Source of the DNA: Amorphus orientalis
GTDB taxonomy: Bacteria > Pseudomonadota > Alphaproteobacteria > Rhizobiales > Amorphaceae
Assembly: GCF_030814015.1 (NCBI RefSeq)
Contig: NZ_JAUSUL010000001.1
Coordinates: 462,001-526,000, forward strand
Direction of reading: 5' to 3'
Length of the DNA: 64,000 bases
Below the pieces are notes generated by a model that ran no database searches, was not told the DNA's origin, and was given only the letters and a program-made list of their open reading frames with translations. This document shows, one piece after another, positions 1 to 7,932 of the stretch. Position 1 is the first letter of the stretch; every line of letters begins with the position of its first letter. The position numbers and the translations under genes were made by a program.

Positions 1-693
1 AACCGCGCCGGCCTCACCATCTGTGACGCCACCTCCGCGGCGTTCGCCCAGGACCTCCCCTTCGACAAGCTCGATGTGGTGACCTTCTCCTGGCAGAAGG
101 TGCTCGGCGGCGAAGCGGCCCACGGCATGCTGATCCTGTCGCCCCGGGCGGTGGAACGGCTGGAAAACTACACGCCGCCGCGGCCGCTGCCGAAGATCTT
201 CCGCATGACCAAGGGCGGCAAGCTCAACGAAGGCATCTTCAAGGGCGAGACCATCAACACGCCCTCGATGCTGTGCGTGGAGGACTATCTCGACGCGCTC
301 GCCTGGTCGCGCTCGATCGGCGGCAAGGAGGGCCTGTTCGCCCGCGCCGACAAGAACGCCGCGGTGCTGGCCGACTGGGTCGCCAGGACCGACTGGGTCG
401 ACTTCCTGGCCGCCGATCCGGCGATCCGCTCCAACACCTCGGTCTGCCTCAAGATCGTCGATCCGGCGATCGCCGGGCGCTCCGAGGACGAGCAGGGCGC
501 CTTCGCCAAGGCGATCGTCTCGCGGCTCGACAAGGAAGGCGTCGCCTACGACATCGGCGCCTACCGCGACGCGCCTGCGGGTCTCAGGATCTGGGCCGGC
601 GCCACCGTCGAGGCCGCCGATCTCCAGGCGCTGACCCACTGGCTCGACTGGGCGTTCGAGGCCGAGAAGGCCGAGTTCCAGAAGGCCGCCTGA
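1..693 (+). CDS. serC: Phosphoserine aminotransferase, C-terminal part (5' end outside window)
   Basis: The reading frame is open from base 1, so the gene starts before the window. The visible 230 residues begin in the PLP-binding half: a SWQKVLGGE motif places the Schiff-base lysine at codon 97-99, with DATSAAF upstream. SerC converts 3-phosphohydroxypyruvate and glutamate to phosphoserine and 2-oxoglutarate in the cytoplasm. The sequence fits the alphaproteobacterial-type SerC. serA follows 119 bp downstream on the same strand, as expected for a serine-biosynthesis pair, with a strong hairpin between them. The stop is TGA at 691-693. The internal ATG at 76 is not a real start because homology extends upstream of it. 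Confidence 0.93.
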   Translation, partial: NRAGLTICDATSAAFAQDLPFDKLDVVTFSWQKVLGGEAAHGMLILSPRAVERLENYTPPRPLPKIFRMTKGGKLNEGIFKGETINTPSMLCVEDYLDALAWSRSIGGKEGLFARADKNAAVLADWVARTDWVDFLAADPAIRSNTSVCLKIVDPAIAGRSEDEQGAFAKAIVSRLDKEGVAYDIGAYRDAPAGLRIWAGATVEAADLQALTHWLDWAFEAEKAEFQKAA

Positions 694-706
694 GCGGACT
701 TTCTCC

Positions 707-735
707 GGCCGCCGGTTCGCCGGCGGCCCTTTCTC
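707..735 (+). terminator. UUCG-loop hairpin between serC and serA
   Basis: A perfect 9-bp stem GGCCGCCGG / CCGGCGGCC closes a TTCG tetraloop and is followed by CTTTCTCC. It lies 13 bp after the serC stop. It is either a weak intrinsic terminator or a stabilising or attenuating hairpin that sets serC above serA. The short pyrimidine tail makes complete termination uncertain. Confidence 0.6.
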
Positions 736-812
736 CGACAGTTCATCTCCCTCGCGCGACCGGGCCTTTCCGCCCGGCCTCCGCTGCGCACGCACATGAA
801 AGGACGCCCGAC

Positions 813-2399
813 ATGGCTCCCAAGGTCCTGATTTCCGACAAGCTTTCGCCCACTGCCGTCGACATCTTCAAGAATCGCGGCATCGAGGTCACCTACGAGC
901 CGGATCTCGGCAAGGACAAGGACAAGCTGGCTGAGATGATCGGCCAGTTCGACGGCCTCGCCATCCGCTCCGCCACCAAGGTCACCGACAAGCTTCTGGA
1001 GAAGGCCGACAACCTGAAGGTCATCGGCCGCGCCGGCATCGGCGTCGACAATGTCGACGTGCCGACCGCGACCAAGAAGGGCGTGATCGTGATGAACACG
1101 CCGTTCGGCAACTCCATCACGACCGCCGAACATGCGATCGCGATGATGTTCGCCGTCGCCCGCCAGATCCCCGCCGCCGACGTCTCCACCCAGGCCGGCA
1201 AGTGGGAGAAGAACAAGTTCATGGGCACCGAGATCACCAGCAAGACGCTGGGTGTGATCGGCTGCGGTAACATCGGCTCGATCGTGGCCGCCCGGGGCAT
1301 CGGCCTGTCCATGCGCGTGGTTGCGTTCGATCCGTTCCTGTCGGTCGACCGGGCGCTGGAGCTGGGCGTTGAGAAGGTCGAGCTCGACGAGCTGTTCCGC
1401 CGCGCCGACGTGATCACCATGCACACGCCGCTGACGGAGAAGACCCGCAACATCGTCGACGCGGCCGCGATCGCGAAGATGAAGGACGGGGTGATCATCA
1501 TCAACTGCGCCCGCGGCGGTCTCGTCGTCGAGGAAGACCTGCGCGCGGCACTCGATTCCGGCAAGGTTGCGGGCGCGGGCGTGGACGTGTTCGTCGAGGA
1601 ACCGGCCAAGGACAACGTGCTGTTCGGCGCGCCGAACCTGGTCTGCACGCCGCATCTGGGTGCCGCCACCAGCGAGGCCCAGGAGAACGTCGCCCTGCAG
1701 GTCGCCGAGCAGATGGCCGACTATCTGCTGACCGGCGCGGTCACCAACGCCCTCAACATGCCGTCGATCTCGGCGGAAGAGGCGCCGCGGCTCACCCCGT
1801 TCGCCAAGCTCGCCGAGCAGCTCGGCTCGTTCGCCGGCCAGCTCACCGAAAGCGGCCTCAAGGGCGTGCGGCTGGAATACGAGGGCGACGTCGCGGAGAT
1901 GAACACCCGGGCGCTGACCTCTGCCGCGCTGACCGGCCTGATGCGCCCGCTGCTGCAGGACGTGAACGCGGTCTCGGCGCCTGCGATCGCCCGCGAGCGC
2001 GGCATCAATGTCGAGGAAGTCCGCCGCGAGCAGCGCGGCGCCTACGAGAACTACATCCGGCTGACGGTCATCACCGAACGCCAGGAGCGCTCGGTCGCCG
2101 GCACCGTCTTCACCGACGGCAAGCCGCGCGTCATCCAGGTGAAGGGCATCAACATGGAAGCCGAGCTCGGCACCCACATGCTCTATGTCACCAACGAGGA
2201 CAAGCCGGGCTTCATCGGCCGCCTGGGCACCACGCTGGGTGAGGCGGGCGTCAACATCGCCACCTTCAACCTCGGCCGCGACACCCGCGGCGGCGAGGCG
2301 ATCTGCCTGGTGGAGATCGACGAGCCGGCGAGCCAGGACGTGCTCAAGGCGGTGAACGCGCTGCCGCTGGTGACCCAGGTGAAGGCGCTGGCGTTCTGA
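813..2399 (+). CDS. serA: D-3-phosphoglycerate dehydrogenase
   Basis: SerA oxidises 3-phosphoglycerate to 3-phosphohydroxypyruvate with NAD+, the first committed step of serine synthesis. The protein has 528 residues, the usual length of the long form. The NAD-binding GCGNIG motif is at residues 150-155. The catalytic histidine is H281 in CTPHLGAAT. An intervening domain is followed by a C-terminal ACT domain (about 453-528, starting near HMLYVTNEDKPG) that typically gives serine feedback control. The start ATG at 813 follows AAGGAC and begins MAPKVLISDKL. The same frame is open upstream to 273, but that stretch overlaps serC and is arginine-rich nonsense. It pairs with the upstream serC. Confidence 0.96.
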   Translation: MAPKVLISDKLSPTAVDIFKNRGIEVTYEPDLGKDKDKLAEMIGQFDGLAIRSATKVTDKLLEKADNLKVIGRAGIGVDNVDVPTATKKGVIVMNTPFGNSITTAEHAIAMMFAVARQIPAADVSTQAGKWEKNKFMGTEITSKTLGVIGCGNIGSIVAARGIGLSMRVVAFDPFLSVDRALELGVEKVELDELFRRADVITMHTPLTEKTRNIVDAAAIAKMKDGVIIINCARGGLVVEEDLRAALDSGKVAGAGVDVFVEEPAKDNVLFGAPNLVCTPHLGAATSEAQENVALQVAEQMADYLLTGAVTNALNMPSISAEEAPRLTPFAKLAEQLGSFAGQLTESGLKGVRLEYEGDVAEMNTRALTSAALTGLMRPLLQDVNAVSAPAIARERGINVEEVRREQRGAYENYIRLTVITERQERSVAGTVFTDGKPRVIQVKGINMEAELGTHMLYVTNEDKPGFIGRLGTTLGEAGVNIATFNLGRDTRGGEAICLVEIDEPASQDVLKAVNALPLVTQVKALAF

Positions 2400-2443
2400 G
2401 CAAATCCAGGAAAAGTGGGAACCGGTTTTCCGTCCGGATTTGC
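2400..2443. repeat. Family A intergenic repeat, copy A1
   Basis: The element begins at the base after the serA stop codon. Its core contains GGAAAAGTGGGAACCGG and TTTTCCG, and the ends are perfect 8-bp inverted arms GCAAATCC / GGATTTGC. Other copies near 20.7 kb and 27.8 kb share the core but carry different, still self-complementary arms. The foldback shape and the position next to the stop suggest a 3'-end or terminator role (inference). Confidence 0.8.
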
Positions 2444-2455
2444 GTCAAGAAAAAC

Positions 2456-2508
2456 TAAGCGCTCACGCCAGCGAGCTCACGCTCGCGGCTGCGCGGGCGC
2501 GGACGATT
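2456..2508. repeat. Family C GC-rich repeat fragment
   Basis: This stretch (AGCGCTCACGCCAGCGAG and following) resembles segments at 2727-2815, 12050-12190, 20571-20658, 27045-27140 and 27660-27788. The shared theme is alternating CGAACTCAC / GCTGCGCGGGCG blocks. No credible gene is present. It sits directly next to repeat A1, a pairing also seen at other sites. Confidence 0.55.
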
Positions 2509-2579
2509 TTTGATTTGGAAGACGGCGGGCCTTCGGGCTCGCCGTTTTTCGTTTCTGTCCGACTGACCTGCCCTCAGCC

Positions 2580-2671
2580 GCTCACCTCGGCGAAAGCCGG
2601 GGTCCAGGGCGGTCAAATTCCGAAGCTGCGGCGTGCAGCCCTGGATTCCGGCTTTCGCCGGAATGAGCGGA
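2580..2671. repeat. Family B palindromic repeat, inverted pair B1
   Basis: Two copies of a REP-like palindrome face each other. The left arm is at 2581-2609 and the right arm at 2639-2667; the arms match at 24 of 29 positions and enclose 29 bp. The right copy contains the hairpin ATTCCGGC-TTTC-GCCGGAAT followed by GAGCGGA. The arrangement is a gene-less miniature of the 62-bp inverted pair that brackets the GIY-YIG gene at 27.2-27.6 kb. Confidence 0.8.
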
Positions 2672-2726
2672 GATTGGAGTCGGTGGCGGAGGGCAAGACC
2701 TCAGCGTCGCCGGATAGCACTCACCA

Positions 2727-2815
2727 GCGCGCGACTGCGCGCCGCCCGGTCAGGGCGCGCACCGCGCAGCGGCGAGCGGAGCGAGTTCGCGTGAGCGGGA
2801 AGAAAACCAAGCGCA
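2727..2815. repeat. Family C GC-rich repeat
   Basis: Contains CCAGCGCGCGACTGCGCGCC and a segment reading GAGCGGAGCGAGTTCGCGTG, closely matching 20571-20658 and 27660-27788. No gene can be supported across it; a 150-residue frame at 2440-2892 is an artefact of high GC. Confidence 0.6.
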
Positions 2816-2848
2816 CTCGGCGTGAGGGGGAAGTGATCCAGCCGTCCT

Positions 2849-3292
2849 TCACGCGAAGTAACTGGCGATCTGTAACGCAAAGCCGACAATGATCAAAGCG
2901 AGGCCGGTGTAGCTGATAATAAGGGACATGCTGGCTGTTTTGCGATCTTCCTCTATAGAAGCCGCCATCAGTCGCGCGACAACAACAAGGTTGTCGGCCA
3001 CGTTACTAATAGCGCCCTTCATTTCATTATGGCTGTACTCAGCAGCCTCGTAATCAAATGTGCCGCGAATTGGGATTGAGAGGCCCTCGTCGTAATAGTT
3101 TTCGCGAAAATCAGCGGATATTTCTCGAACGAAGGATTCTATACTCCCCGACTCGTCCACTACCTCGCTGAGGGCGGCTTGCCGATTCTCAGCGGTGCGT
3201 CTCAAATTCTTCTGGATCCGTACCAAATCCACACCGAGCATCAGAACTCCAACTAAGTCGAGCAATAACCCAGTGACGCTTAGTATAGTCAT
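2849..3292 (-). CDS. Orphan small membrane protein, AT-rich
   Basis: A 147-residue protein of unknown function. It has a hydrophobic N-terminal segment (about 5-21, LLLDLVGVLMLGV), a charged middle region rich in Glu, Asp and Arg (about 22-115), and a C-terminal membrane segment (about 124-145, ISYTGLALIIVGFAL). The ends are membrane-anchored and the middle is probably cytoplasmic. I do not recognise the family. Codon use is unlike its neighbours, with TTA, ATA, AGA and AAT codons in an otherwise very GC-rich genome, which suggests recent acquisition. It lies between family B repeats at 2639-2671 and 3499-3537, which are in the same orientation. Confidence 0.6.
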   Translation of the reverse strand: MTILSVTGLLLDLVGVLMLGVDLVRIQKNLRRTAENRQAALSEVVDESGSIESFVREISADFRENYYDEGLSIPIRGTFDYEAAEYSHNEMKGAISNVADNLVVVARLMAASIEEDRKTASMSLIISYTGLALIIVGFALQIASYFA

Positions 3293-3498
3293 CGATTTAG
3301 TTCCGGATTTTGTTTAAGAAAATTTATTATCTTTTGATCAACGATTTTTTGGTTTGGATTTTATGTGTCGAATGATTTTATTATTTGTATAGGGTGACCG
3401 GAATTGACATAAACTCGGTAGTGAGGCGGCCCGGCCGAAATTAAGATCCCGGCATCAACTCGAGATGCAGAGCCACATCGAAAGCGCTTGCAGCGATG
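3293..3498. other. AT-rich spacer upstream of the orphan membrane gene
   Basis: This stretch is markedly AT-rich (for example TTTTATTATTTG around 3375) and continues the foreign-looking composition of the 2849-3292 gene. It presumably holds that gene's promoter on the minus strand. I see no other coding potential. Confidence 0.5.
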
Positions 3499-3537
3499 CT
3501 CTGGATTCAGGCTTTCGCCGGAATGAGCGGAGAGTGG
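3499..3537. repeat. Family B palindromic repeat, single copy B2
   Basis: CTGGATTCAGGCTTTCGCC and following: the same hairpin as B1 and B3 with one mismatch in the stem (ATTCAGGC against GCCGGAAT), followed by GAGCGGAGAGTGGGG. The same trailing sequence is present in copy B5 at 27.6 kb. It is a solitary copy lying 16 bp beyond the end of the 3554-4900 gene. Confidence 0.75.
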
Positions 3538-3553
3538 GGCGGGCGCCGCGACC

Positions 3554-4900
3554 TCAGCTCCCCTTCAAACTCGCCAGATCCGATCGCACCGCCACGTTGG
3601 TGGCGTTGAGGTTCGGCGCGTCGGTGACGGGGACGTGGAAGTCCAGTTCCACGCCCGGCCGGAAGACGAGGCAGTGGGTCGAGCCGCCGAAATGGAACAT
3701 GCCGACGGGATCGCCGCGCTTCACGCTGTCGCCGGCGGTCACCGTGACCTCGCAGCTCGACACCTCCGCCATGCCGACCGGCACCATGGCCATCAGCCCG
3801 ATCGCCGGATCGGCGGCGCGGATGAAGATGATCGCCCGGGTGGCGACCGAGGTGATGAAGGGCTGGGAAGCGTTGGGCGCCGACGGGTCGGGATCGTCGG
3901 AGTAGATGCCCTCCCACGGGCTTTCCAGATAGTAGCTGCCGTCGACGTTCACGACCTTCTCGATCGTGCCGTCCACCGGGCTGTGCCAGCGGTGATAGCT
4001 GAGCGCGCTCAGGAAGGCCTGGTAGACCGTGCCGCCGGCGAATTCTTGCGCGAGCGGATCGCCGTTCAGCATGTCGGTGAGCGAATAGGGCTGGCCCTTG
4101 GCCCAGATGTTGTCCTCCAGCTCCACGCCGGTCTTCACCTGCAGCGGCGCGGATTCGCAGGCGTTCACGACCGGCGCGTCGCCGACGGGACGCTGGCCCT
4201 CCTTGAACACCCGGGTGAAGAAATCGTCCCACGAGGTGTAGCCGAGATAGGCCGTGTCGGACGGATCGGGGACGGCGAAGATGTTCTCCAGGGTCTGATC
4301 CTTCGGCGGATCGGAGAAGGGCTGCTGGGCGACCGCGATCATCTGCTTGCGGGCCGGCTCGCTGAGCCACGCGATGGTCGGCGGGTCGGACGACGGATCG
4401 CCCTCGGCCAGCACGTAGCGGGAGGGCTCCGTGGTCAGGAACTGTCCCCAGTGGGTCAGCACCTTCTTGAAGGCGGCGTTGAACTCGGCGTCCTGGAAGA
4501 CGGTGACGCCGGCCGCCGTGCCCATCGGCCAGTCGAGGAGCGCGTTGATCGGGAAGCCGACCAGCCCCTGGGCCTCGTCGCTGCCCTTGTCGACCATGAA
4601 CTCCGGCGACGTGGTCATCACCGCGTTCAGGAGCTTGAGGAATTCGTCCCAGCTCGTGACGGCGGGGGCGCCGGTCGGCTGGTCCCTGGCGTAGGCGATG
4701 GCCTCCACGAACATGGCCTCGGTCGCCGCGGTCAGAAGGCCGTTGCGGGCGACCACCTGCTGCAGGTCCTTGATCGGCTGGATGTAGGAGCCCGGATCGG
4801 TTCCGGCCGCCTTCGCCTTGAGGTTCTCGATCCATTTGCGGATCGCCTCGTGGTCCGTCGACAGCCAGTCGCCGGGACGGCGCTTGTCGGGGCGTGCCAT
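3554..4900 (-). CDS. Phosphatidylserine decarboxylase-family protein, PsiD / tryptophan decarboxylase-like
   Basis: A 448-residue protein. The C-terminal half is a phosphatidylserine-decarboxylase fold with SYHRWHSPVDG near 310 and a self-cleavage motif GGST at 405-408 (HFGGSTHCLVF). Family members are cut before the serine (S407) to make a pyruvoyl cofactor. The N-terminal 200 residues (TSWDEFLKLLN, TSPEFM, DWPMGT) resemble the extra domain of PsiD-type L-tryptophan decarboxylases rather than classical membrane Psd. No signal peptide or membrane segment is visible. The likely reaction is decarboxylation of an amino acid, possibly tryptophan, not phospholipid synthesis; the substrate is unproven. 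The start has GAGGAGG 7 nt upstream. The genes upstream on the same strand are an oxygenase and two exporters. Confidence 0.8.
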   Translation of the reverse strand: MARPDKRRPGDWLSTDHEAIRKWIENLKAKAAGTDPGSYIQPIKDLQQVVARNGLLTAATEAMFVEAIAYARDQPTGAPAVTSWDEFLKLLNAVMTTSPEFMVDKGSDEAQGLVGFPINALLDWPMGTAAGVTVFQDAEFNAAFKKVLTHWGQFLTTEPSRYVLAEGDPSSDPPTIAWLSEPARKQMIAVAQQPFSDPPKDQTLENIFAVPDPSDTAYLGYTSWDDFFTRVFKEGQRPVGDAPVVNACESAPLQVKTGVELEDNIWAKGQPYSLTDMLNGDPLAQEFAGGTVYQAFLSALSYHRWHSPVDGTIEKVVNVDGSYYLESPWEGIYSDDPDPSAPNASQPFITSVATRAIIFIRAADPAIGLMAMVPVGMAEVSSCEVTVTAGDSVKRGDPVGMFHFGGSTHCLVFRPGVELDFHVPVTDAPNLNATNVAVRSDLASLKGS

Positions 4901-5028
4901 GGTGTCCTCCTCAGCCCGAAAGGGTCATGGGTCCATCGTCCGGATCGGCTCAGAGCCGGGCGGCACCCGTTTGCCCCATCATGCCCGAAACACGCGGCCG
5001 TGGCGTTAAAGTTCGGAAAGGCGGCGGG

Positions 5029-5763
5029 TCAGGTCGCGTCGTGGAAGATGATGCCGAGCGTGGTGCGCGCGCCGGAGGTCAGCCGGCTGACCCCGTGGCG
5101 CATGACGAGCCGGTAGGCGCCGTTCTTGCCCCAGCCCGGCCGGTGGTTGACGCCGAACACGATCGCCTCGCCCTGGACCGGCGTCAGCACCTCAGCCCGG
5201 GACTGGGCGCGGGGCTTCTGTTCCGTCATCACGAAGGCGCCGCCCTCGAAATCGACGCCGGGCCGGCTCAGCAGGATCACCATCTGCAGCGGGAAATGGA
5301 TCTCGCCGTAAAGGTCCTGGTGCAGGCGGTTGTAGTCGCCCTCCCGGTAGGTGAGCACCAGCGGGGTCGGCCGCGTCTGGCCGGCGGCATGGCAGGTGTC
5401 GAGAAAGGCGTCGAGGGTGTCGGGGAAGCGCTCAGGACGGCCGAGCGCCTCCGCCCAGGCGTTGGCGGTCGGGACCAGATGCGGATAGACCGACTGGCGG
5501 AGGGCCTCGACCAGATCCGGCAGCGGCCGGTCGAAATACTGGTACTCGCCCTGTCCGAAGCCGACGCGCTCCATCACCACCTTCGAGCGGAAGCGGTCCG
5601 GGTCGGCGTAGAGGGCGGCGATGCCGGCGCACTCTTCCGGCATCAGGATCGGGCCGAGGGAGGCCGCGCCATAGGCGTCCAGCGTTGTGCGCACGGCGTC
5701 CCAGTCGATGGCGGCGATGCGCTCGGCGACCGGGCCGGCGGCGTGTGTGGGTGTCCGGGTCAT
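5029..5763 (-). CDS. Fe(II)/2-oxoglutarate oxygenase, Oxygenase-NA type
   Basis: A 244-residue double-stranded beta-helix dioxygenase. The metal triad is H148-x-D150 (RLHQDLYGE) and H223 (MRHGVS); the 2-oxoglutarate-binding arginine is R233 (GARTTLGIIFHDA). The conserved stretches TEQKPRAQSR and LHQDLYG match the family annotated as oxidative demethylation of damaged nucleic acid (Oxygenase-NA, PF09859). The substrate assignment is by family only. The ATG overlaps the stop of the upstream EamA gene by 4 nt, with GGGAGG before it, so the two are translationally coupled. Confidence 0.85.
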   Translation of the reverse strand: MTRTPTHAAGPVAERIAAIDWDAVRTTLDAYGAASLGPILMPEECAGIAALYADPDRFRSKVVMERVGFGQGEYQYFDRPLPDLVEALRQSVYPHLVPTANAWAEALGRPERFPDTLDAFLDTCHAAGQTRPTPLVLTYREGDYNRLHQDLYGEIHFPLQMVILLSRPGVDFEGGAFVMTEQKPRAQSRAEVLTPVQGEAIVFGVNHRPGWGKNGAYRLVMRHGVSRLTSGARTTLGIIFHDAT

Positions 5764-6722
5764 CCCGTTCCTCCCGGGGGATTGGTGGCGGCCGTCCGGC
5801 GGAGCCGGCGCAGGCGGCCCTGGGCCAGCGCGACCCCGCCGATGATCAGGACCATGCCGGCATATTCAAACAGGCCGAGCCGTTCGCCCAGGAAGAGGGC
5901 GCCGAGCAGGATCGCCGTCATCGGCACCAGATAGGTGACCAGCGAGGCGTTGGTGGCGCCGGCGGAGCGGATGATCGCGAAATAGAGCAGGTAGCCGAAG
6001 GCGGACGAGGCGAGCGCGAGCGCCAGCACCGCGCCGATCGCCGGCAGGCTGGGGGCCGGCAGCGTCCACGGCGCGTCGACGATCAGGGCGAGCGGCACGA
6101 TCACCATCGTGGCGCCGGTGAACTGGCCGGTGGCGAGAAACACCGGCGGCGCGGCGGCGAGCCGGCGGGCGATGAGGGCGGAGACGCCGTAGGACAGCGC
6201 CGCGCCGAGGCAGGCGAGCTCGGCCAGGAGATGGCCCGTGGCGCCGGCGGACAGGCCCGTTCCGAGCATCAGCACGACACCGGAAAAGCCCAGGCCGATG
6301 CCGGCGATCTTGAGCCAGGTCGCCTTGTCGTCGGCGGTGAAGACGGTGGCGAGCATCATGGTGAAGATCGGCGTCGTCGCGTTGAAGATGGCCGCGAGCC
6401 CGGCCGGAAGCGTCTGCTGGGCCCAGAACAGGAGCGAGAACGGGATCACGTTGTTGACGACCCCGAGCACGAACAGCGCGGGAAAGCGGCGGTCGGTGAC
6501 CGGCGAGCCGTGGCCCTGGGCGATCAGCACGATCTGGAGGGCGAGGCCGGCGATCCCGACCCTCAGCGCCACCAGCGTCAGCGGCGGGATTTCGGTGACC
6601 GCGATCTTGGCGAAGAAGAACGAGCTCCCCCACAGGACCGACAGGGCGACGAGGAGGCACCAGTCCCGGGCGGTGAGCTGCAGCGGGGCGGGTGCGGGGG
6701 CGGCAGTGGACGGAGATGTCAT
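5760..6722 (-). CDS. EamA/DMT-family exporter
   Basis: A 320-residue, ten-helix drug/metabolite transporter with two EamA repeats: LWGSSFFFAKIAVTEIPPL opens the first and LGAALSYGVSALIARR the second. Such inner-membrane proteins usually export amino acids or other small metabolites. I chose the ATG at 6722 (MTSPSTAAPAP). The frame is open upstream to 6824, but that would overlap the preceding gene and gives a non-hydrophobic, arginine-rich lead. It overlaps the oxygenase start by 4 nt and follows a second exporter after 58 nt, indicating one transcript. Confidence 0.88.
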   Translation of the reverse strand: MTSPSTAAPAPAPLQLTARDWCLLVALSVLWGSSFFFAKIAVTEIPPLTLVALRVGIAGLALQIVLIAQGHGSPVTDRRFPALFVLGVVNNVIPFSLLFWAQQTLPAGLAAIFNATTPIFTMMLATVFTADDKATWLKIAGIGLGFSGVVLMLGTGLSAGATGHLLAELACLGAALSYGVSALIARRLAAAPPVFLATGQFTGATMVIVPLALIVDAPWTLPAPSLPAIGAVLALALASSAFGYLLYFAIIRSAGATNASLVTYLVPMTAILLGALFLGERLGLFEYAGMVLIIGGVALAQGRLRRLRRTAATNPPGGTG

Positions 6723-6780
6723 GGCCGCACCGTGACGTCCCGCTTCGTGCGCCGCCACCCGATTTCGGATCCGGCTTTCG

Positions 6781-7683
6781 TCATCGTGCCCGCATCCGCT
6801 GGGAGACAACGATGCCGCTGGCAATCAGCGCCCAGCCGACCCCGTGATACCAGGCCGGTTCCTCGCCGAGAAAGACGATCGCGGCGAGCGAGCCGAACAC
6901 CGGGACCAGATGGAAGAAGGGCCCGGCGCGATTGGGACCGACCAGCTCGACGCCCCGGTTGAAGCAGAAATTGGCGACGAGGGAGGGGAAGAGCGCGACA
7001 TAGACCACGGAGAACCAGGCGCCGGCGGTGTTCTCCATGCGCGCGCCGGAGGCGTATTCGACCAGAAAAGCGGGCGTCAGAAGCAGGGCGCCGAGGAAGA
7101 AGACGACGGCGAGGAACGTCATCGGATGGAGCGGCGGGCGCGACTTCAGAAGCGCCGAATAGAATCCGTAGATGACGATCGCGCCGACGATGATCGCGTC
7201 GCCGTGGTTGATCTCCAGTTCCAGCAGCGTGACCGGATTGCCGGCCGAGACGATCAGCACGACCCCGACGAAGGAGACGGCGATGCCGGCGATCTGGAAG
7301 CGGTTGAGCCGGTCGCCGTAGAGGAGAAGGGCGAACAGGGCGATCATGATCGGCTGGACCGACTGCAGGAGCGCGCCGTTGATCGCCTCGGTCGATTCCA
7401 GCCCGTAATAGATGAGGGCGTTGTAGAAGGTGATGCCGGAGAGCGCGAGCACCACCAGGATCGGCAGATGGCGCACGATCCGGCCCCAGTCGCGGCGAAT
7501 CGCCTGCAGCGCGAAGGGCAGCACGATCAGGAAGGCGCCGGTCCAGCGATACTCCGCCAGCGCCACCGGCGGCACCTTGCCCACTGCAAACCGGCCGACC
7601 ACGATGTTGCCGCCCCACATCATGGCCGTGACCGTCAGAAGCAGATAGGGCTGACCGTAGATCCAGCGGCCCAGAGCCGACAT
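6781..7683 (-). CDS. EamA/DMT-family exporter, first of two
   Basis: A 300-residue ten-helix transporter with two EamA domains (MMWGGNIVVGRFAVGKVPP near the N-terminus; IIVGAIVIYGFYSALLKSR at the start of the second). It is similar in plan to, but clearly diverged from, the adjacent exporter. GAGGA lies 7 nt before the ATG. It is the first gene of a probable minus-strand operon running exporter, exporter, oxygenase and perhaps the PsiD-like enzyme 128 bp further on. Substrate unknown. Confidence 0.88.
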   Translation of the reverse strand: MSALGRWIYGQPYLLLTVTAMMWGGNIVVGRFAVGKVPPVALAEYRWTGAFLIVLPFALQAIRRDWGRIVRHLPILVVLALSGITFYNALIYYGLESTEAINGALLQSVQPIMIALFALLLYGDRLNRFQIAGIAVSFVGVVLIVSAGNPVTLLELEINHGDAIIVGAIVIYGFYSALLKSRPPLHPMTFLAVVFFLGALLLTPAFLVEYASGARMENTAGAWFSVVYVALFPSLVANFCFNRGVELVGPNRAGPFFHLVPVFGSLAAIVFLGEEPAWYHGVGWALIASGIVVSQRMRAR

Positions 7684-7932
7684 TGCCGAAATTCCTCGTT
7701 TGTACCGTTCGCCGCTCGGGCGGCGCCCAACCTGATCGGAAACGGCGCGGACCGCAACGCGGATGGGATCAGGGCGATTGCATCTCGCCGCGCACCTTGC
7801 AAGCGGGCGCTTCGCCAGCCATGAATGCGCTCGCTATAGTCCGGCGCTTCGCGACGGGTTCGGCGGAGCCTCCCGGCATCCCGGACCTGCCCGACGCGCT
7901 CCGCATCCAATTTCCAGGGGATACATCGTCTG

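Noticed and set aside
273-812. Open frame extending serA upstream by 180 residues
   Set aside because: It overlaps serC, is arginine-rich with no domain, and the ATG at 813 has a ribosome site and matches the known SerA N-terminus.
561-2177. 538-residue frame antisense to serA
   Set aside because: Low-complexity His/Arg/Gly-rich translation typical of the antisense of a high-GC gene; the sense frame is unmistakably serA.
2829-2843. On the minus strand a stretch resembling the 3' end of 16S rRNA (GGCTGGATCACTTCC)
   Set aside because: One mismatch to the rRNA tail and no rRNA sequence on either side; it lies in a repeat-derived spacer, so it is chance similarity.
2440-2892. 150-residue frame in the spacer after serA
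   Set aside because: It runs through three families of intergenic repeats and has no ribosome site or homology.
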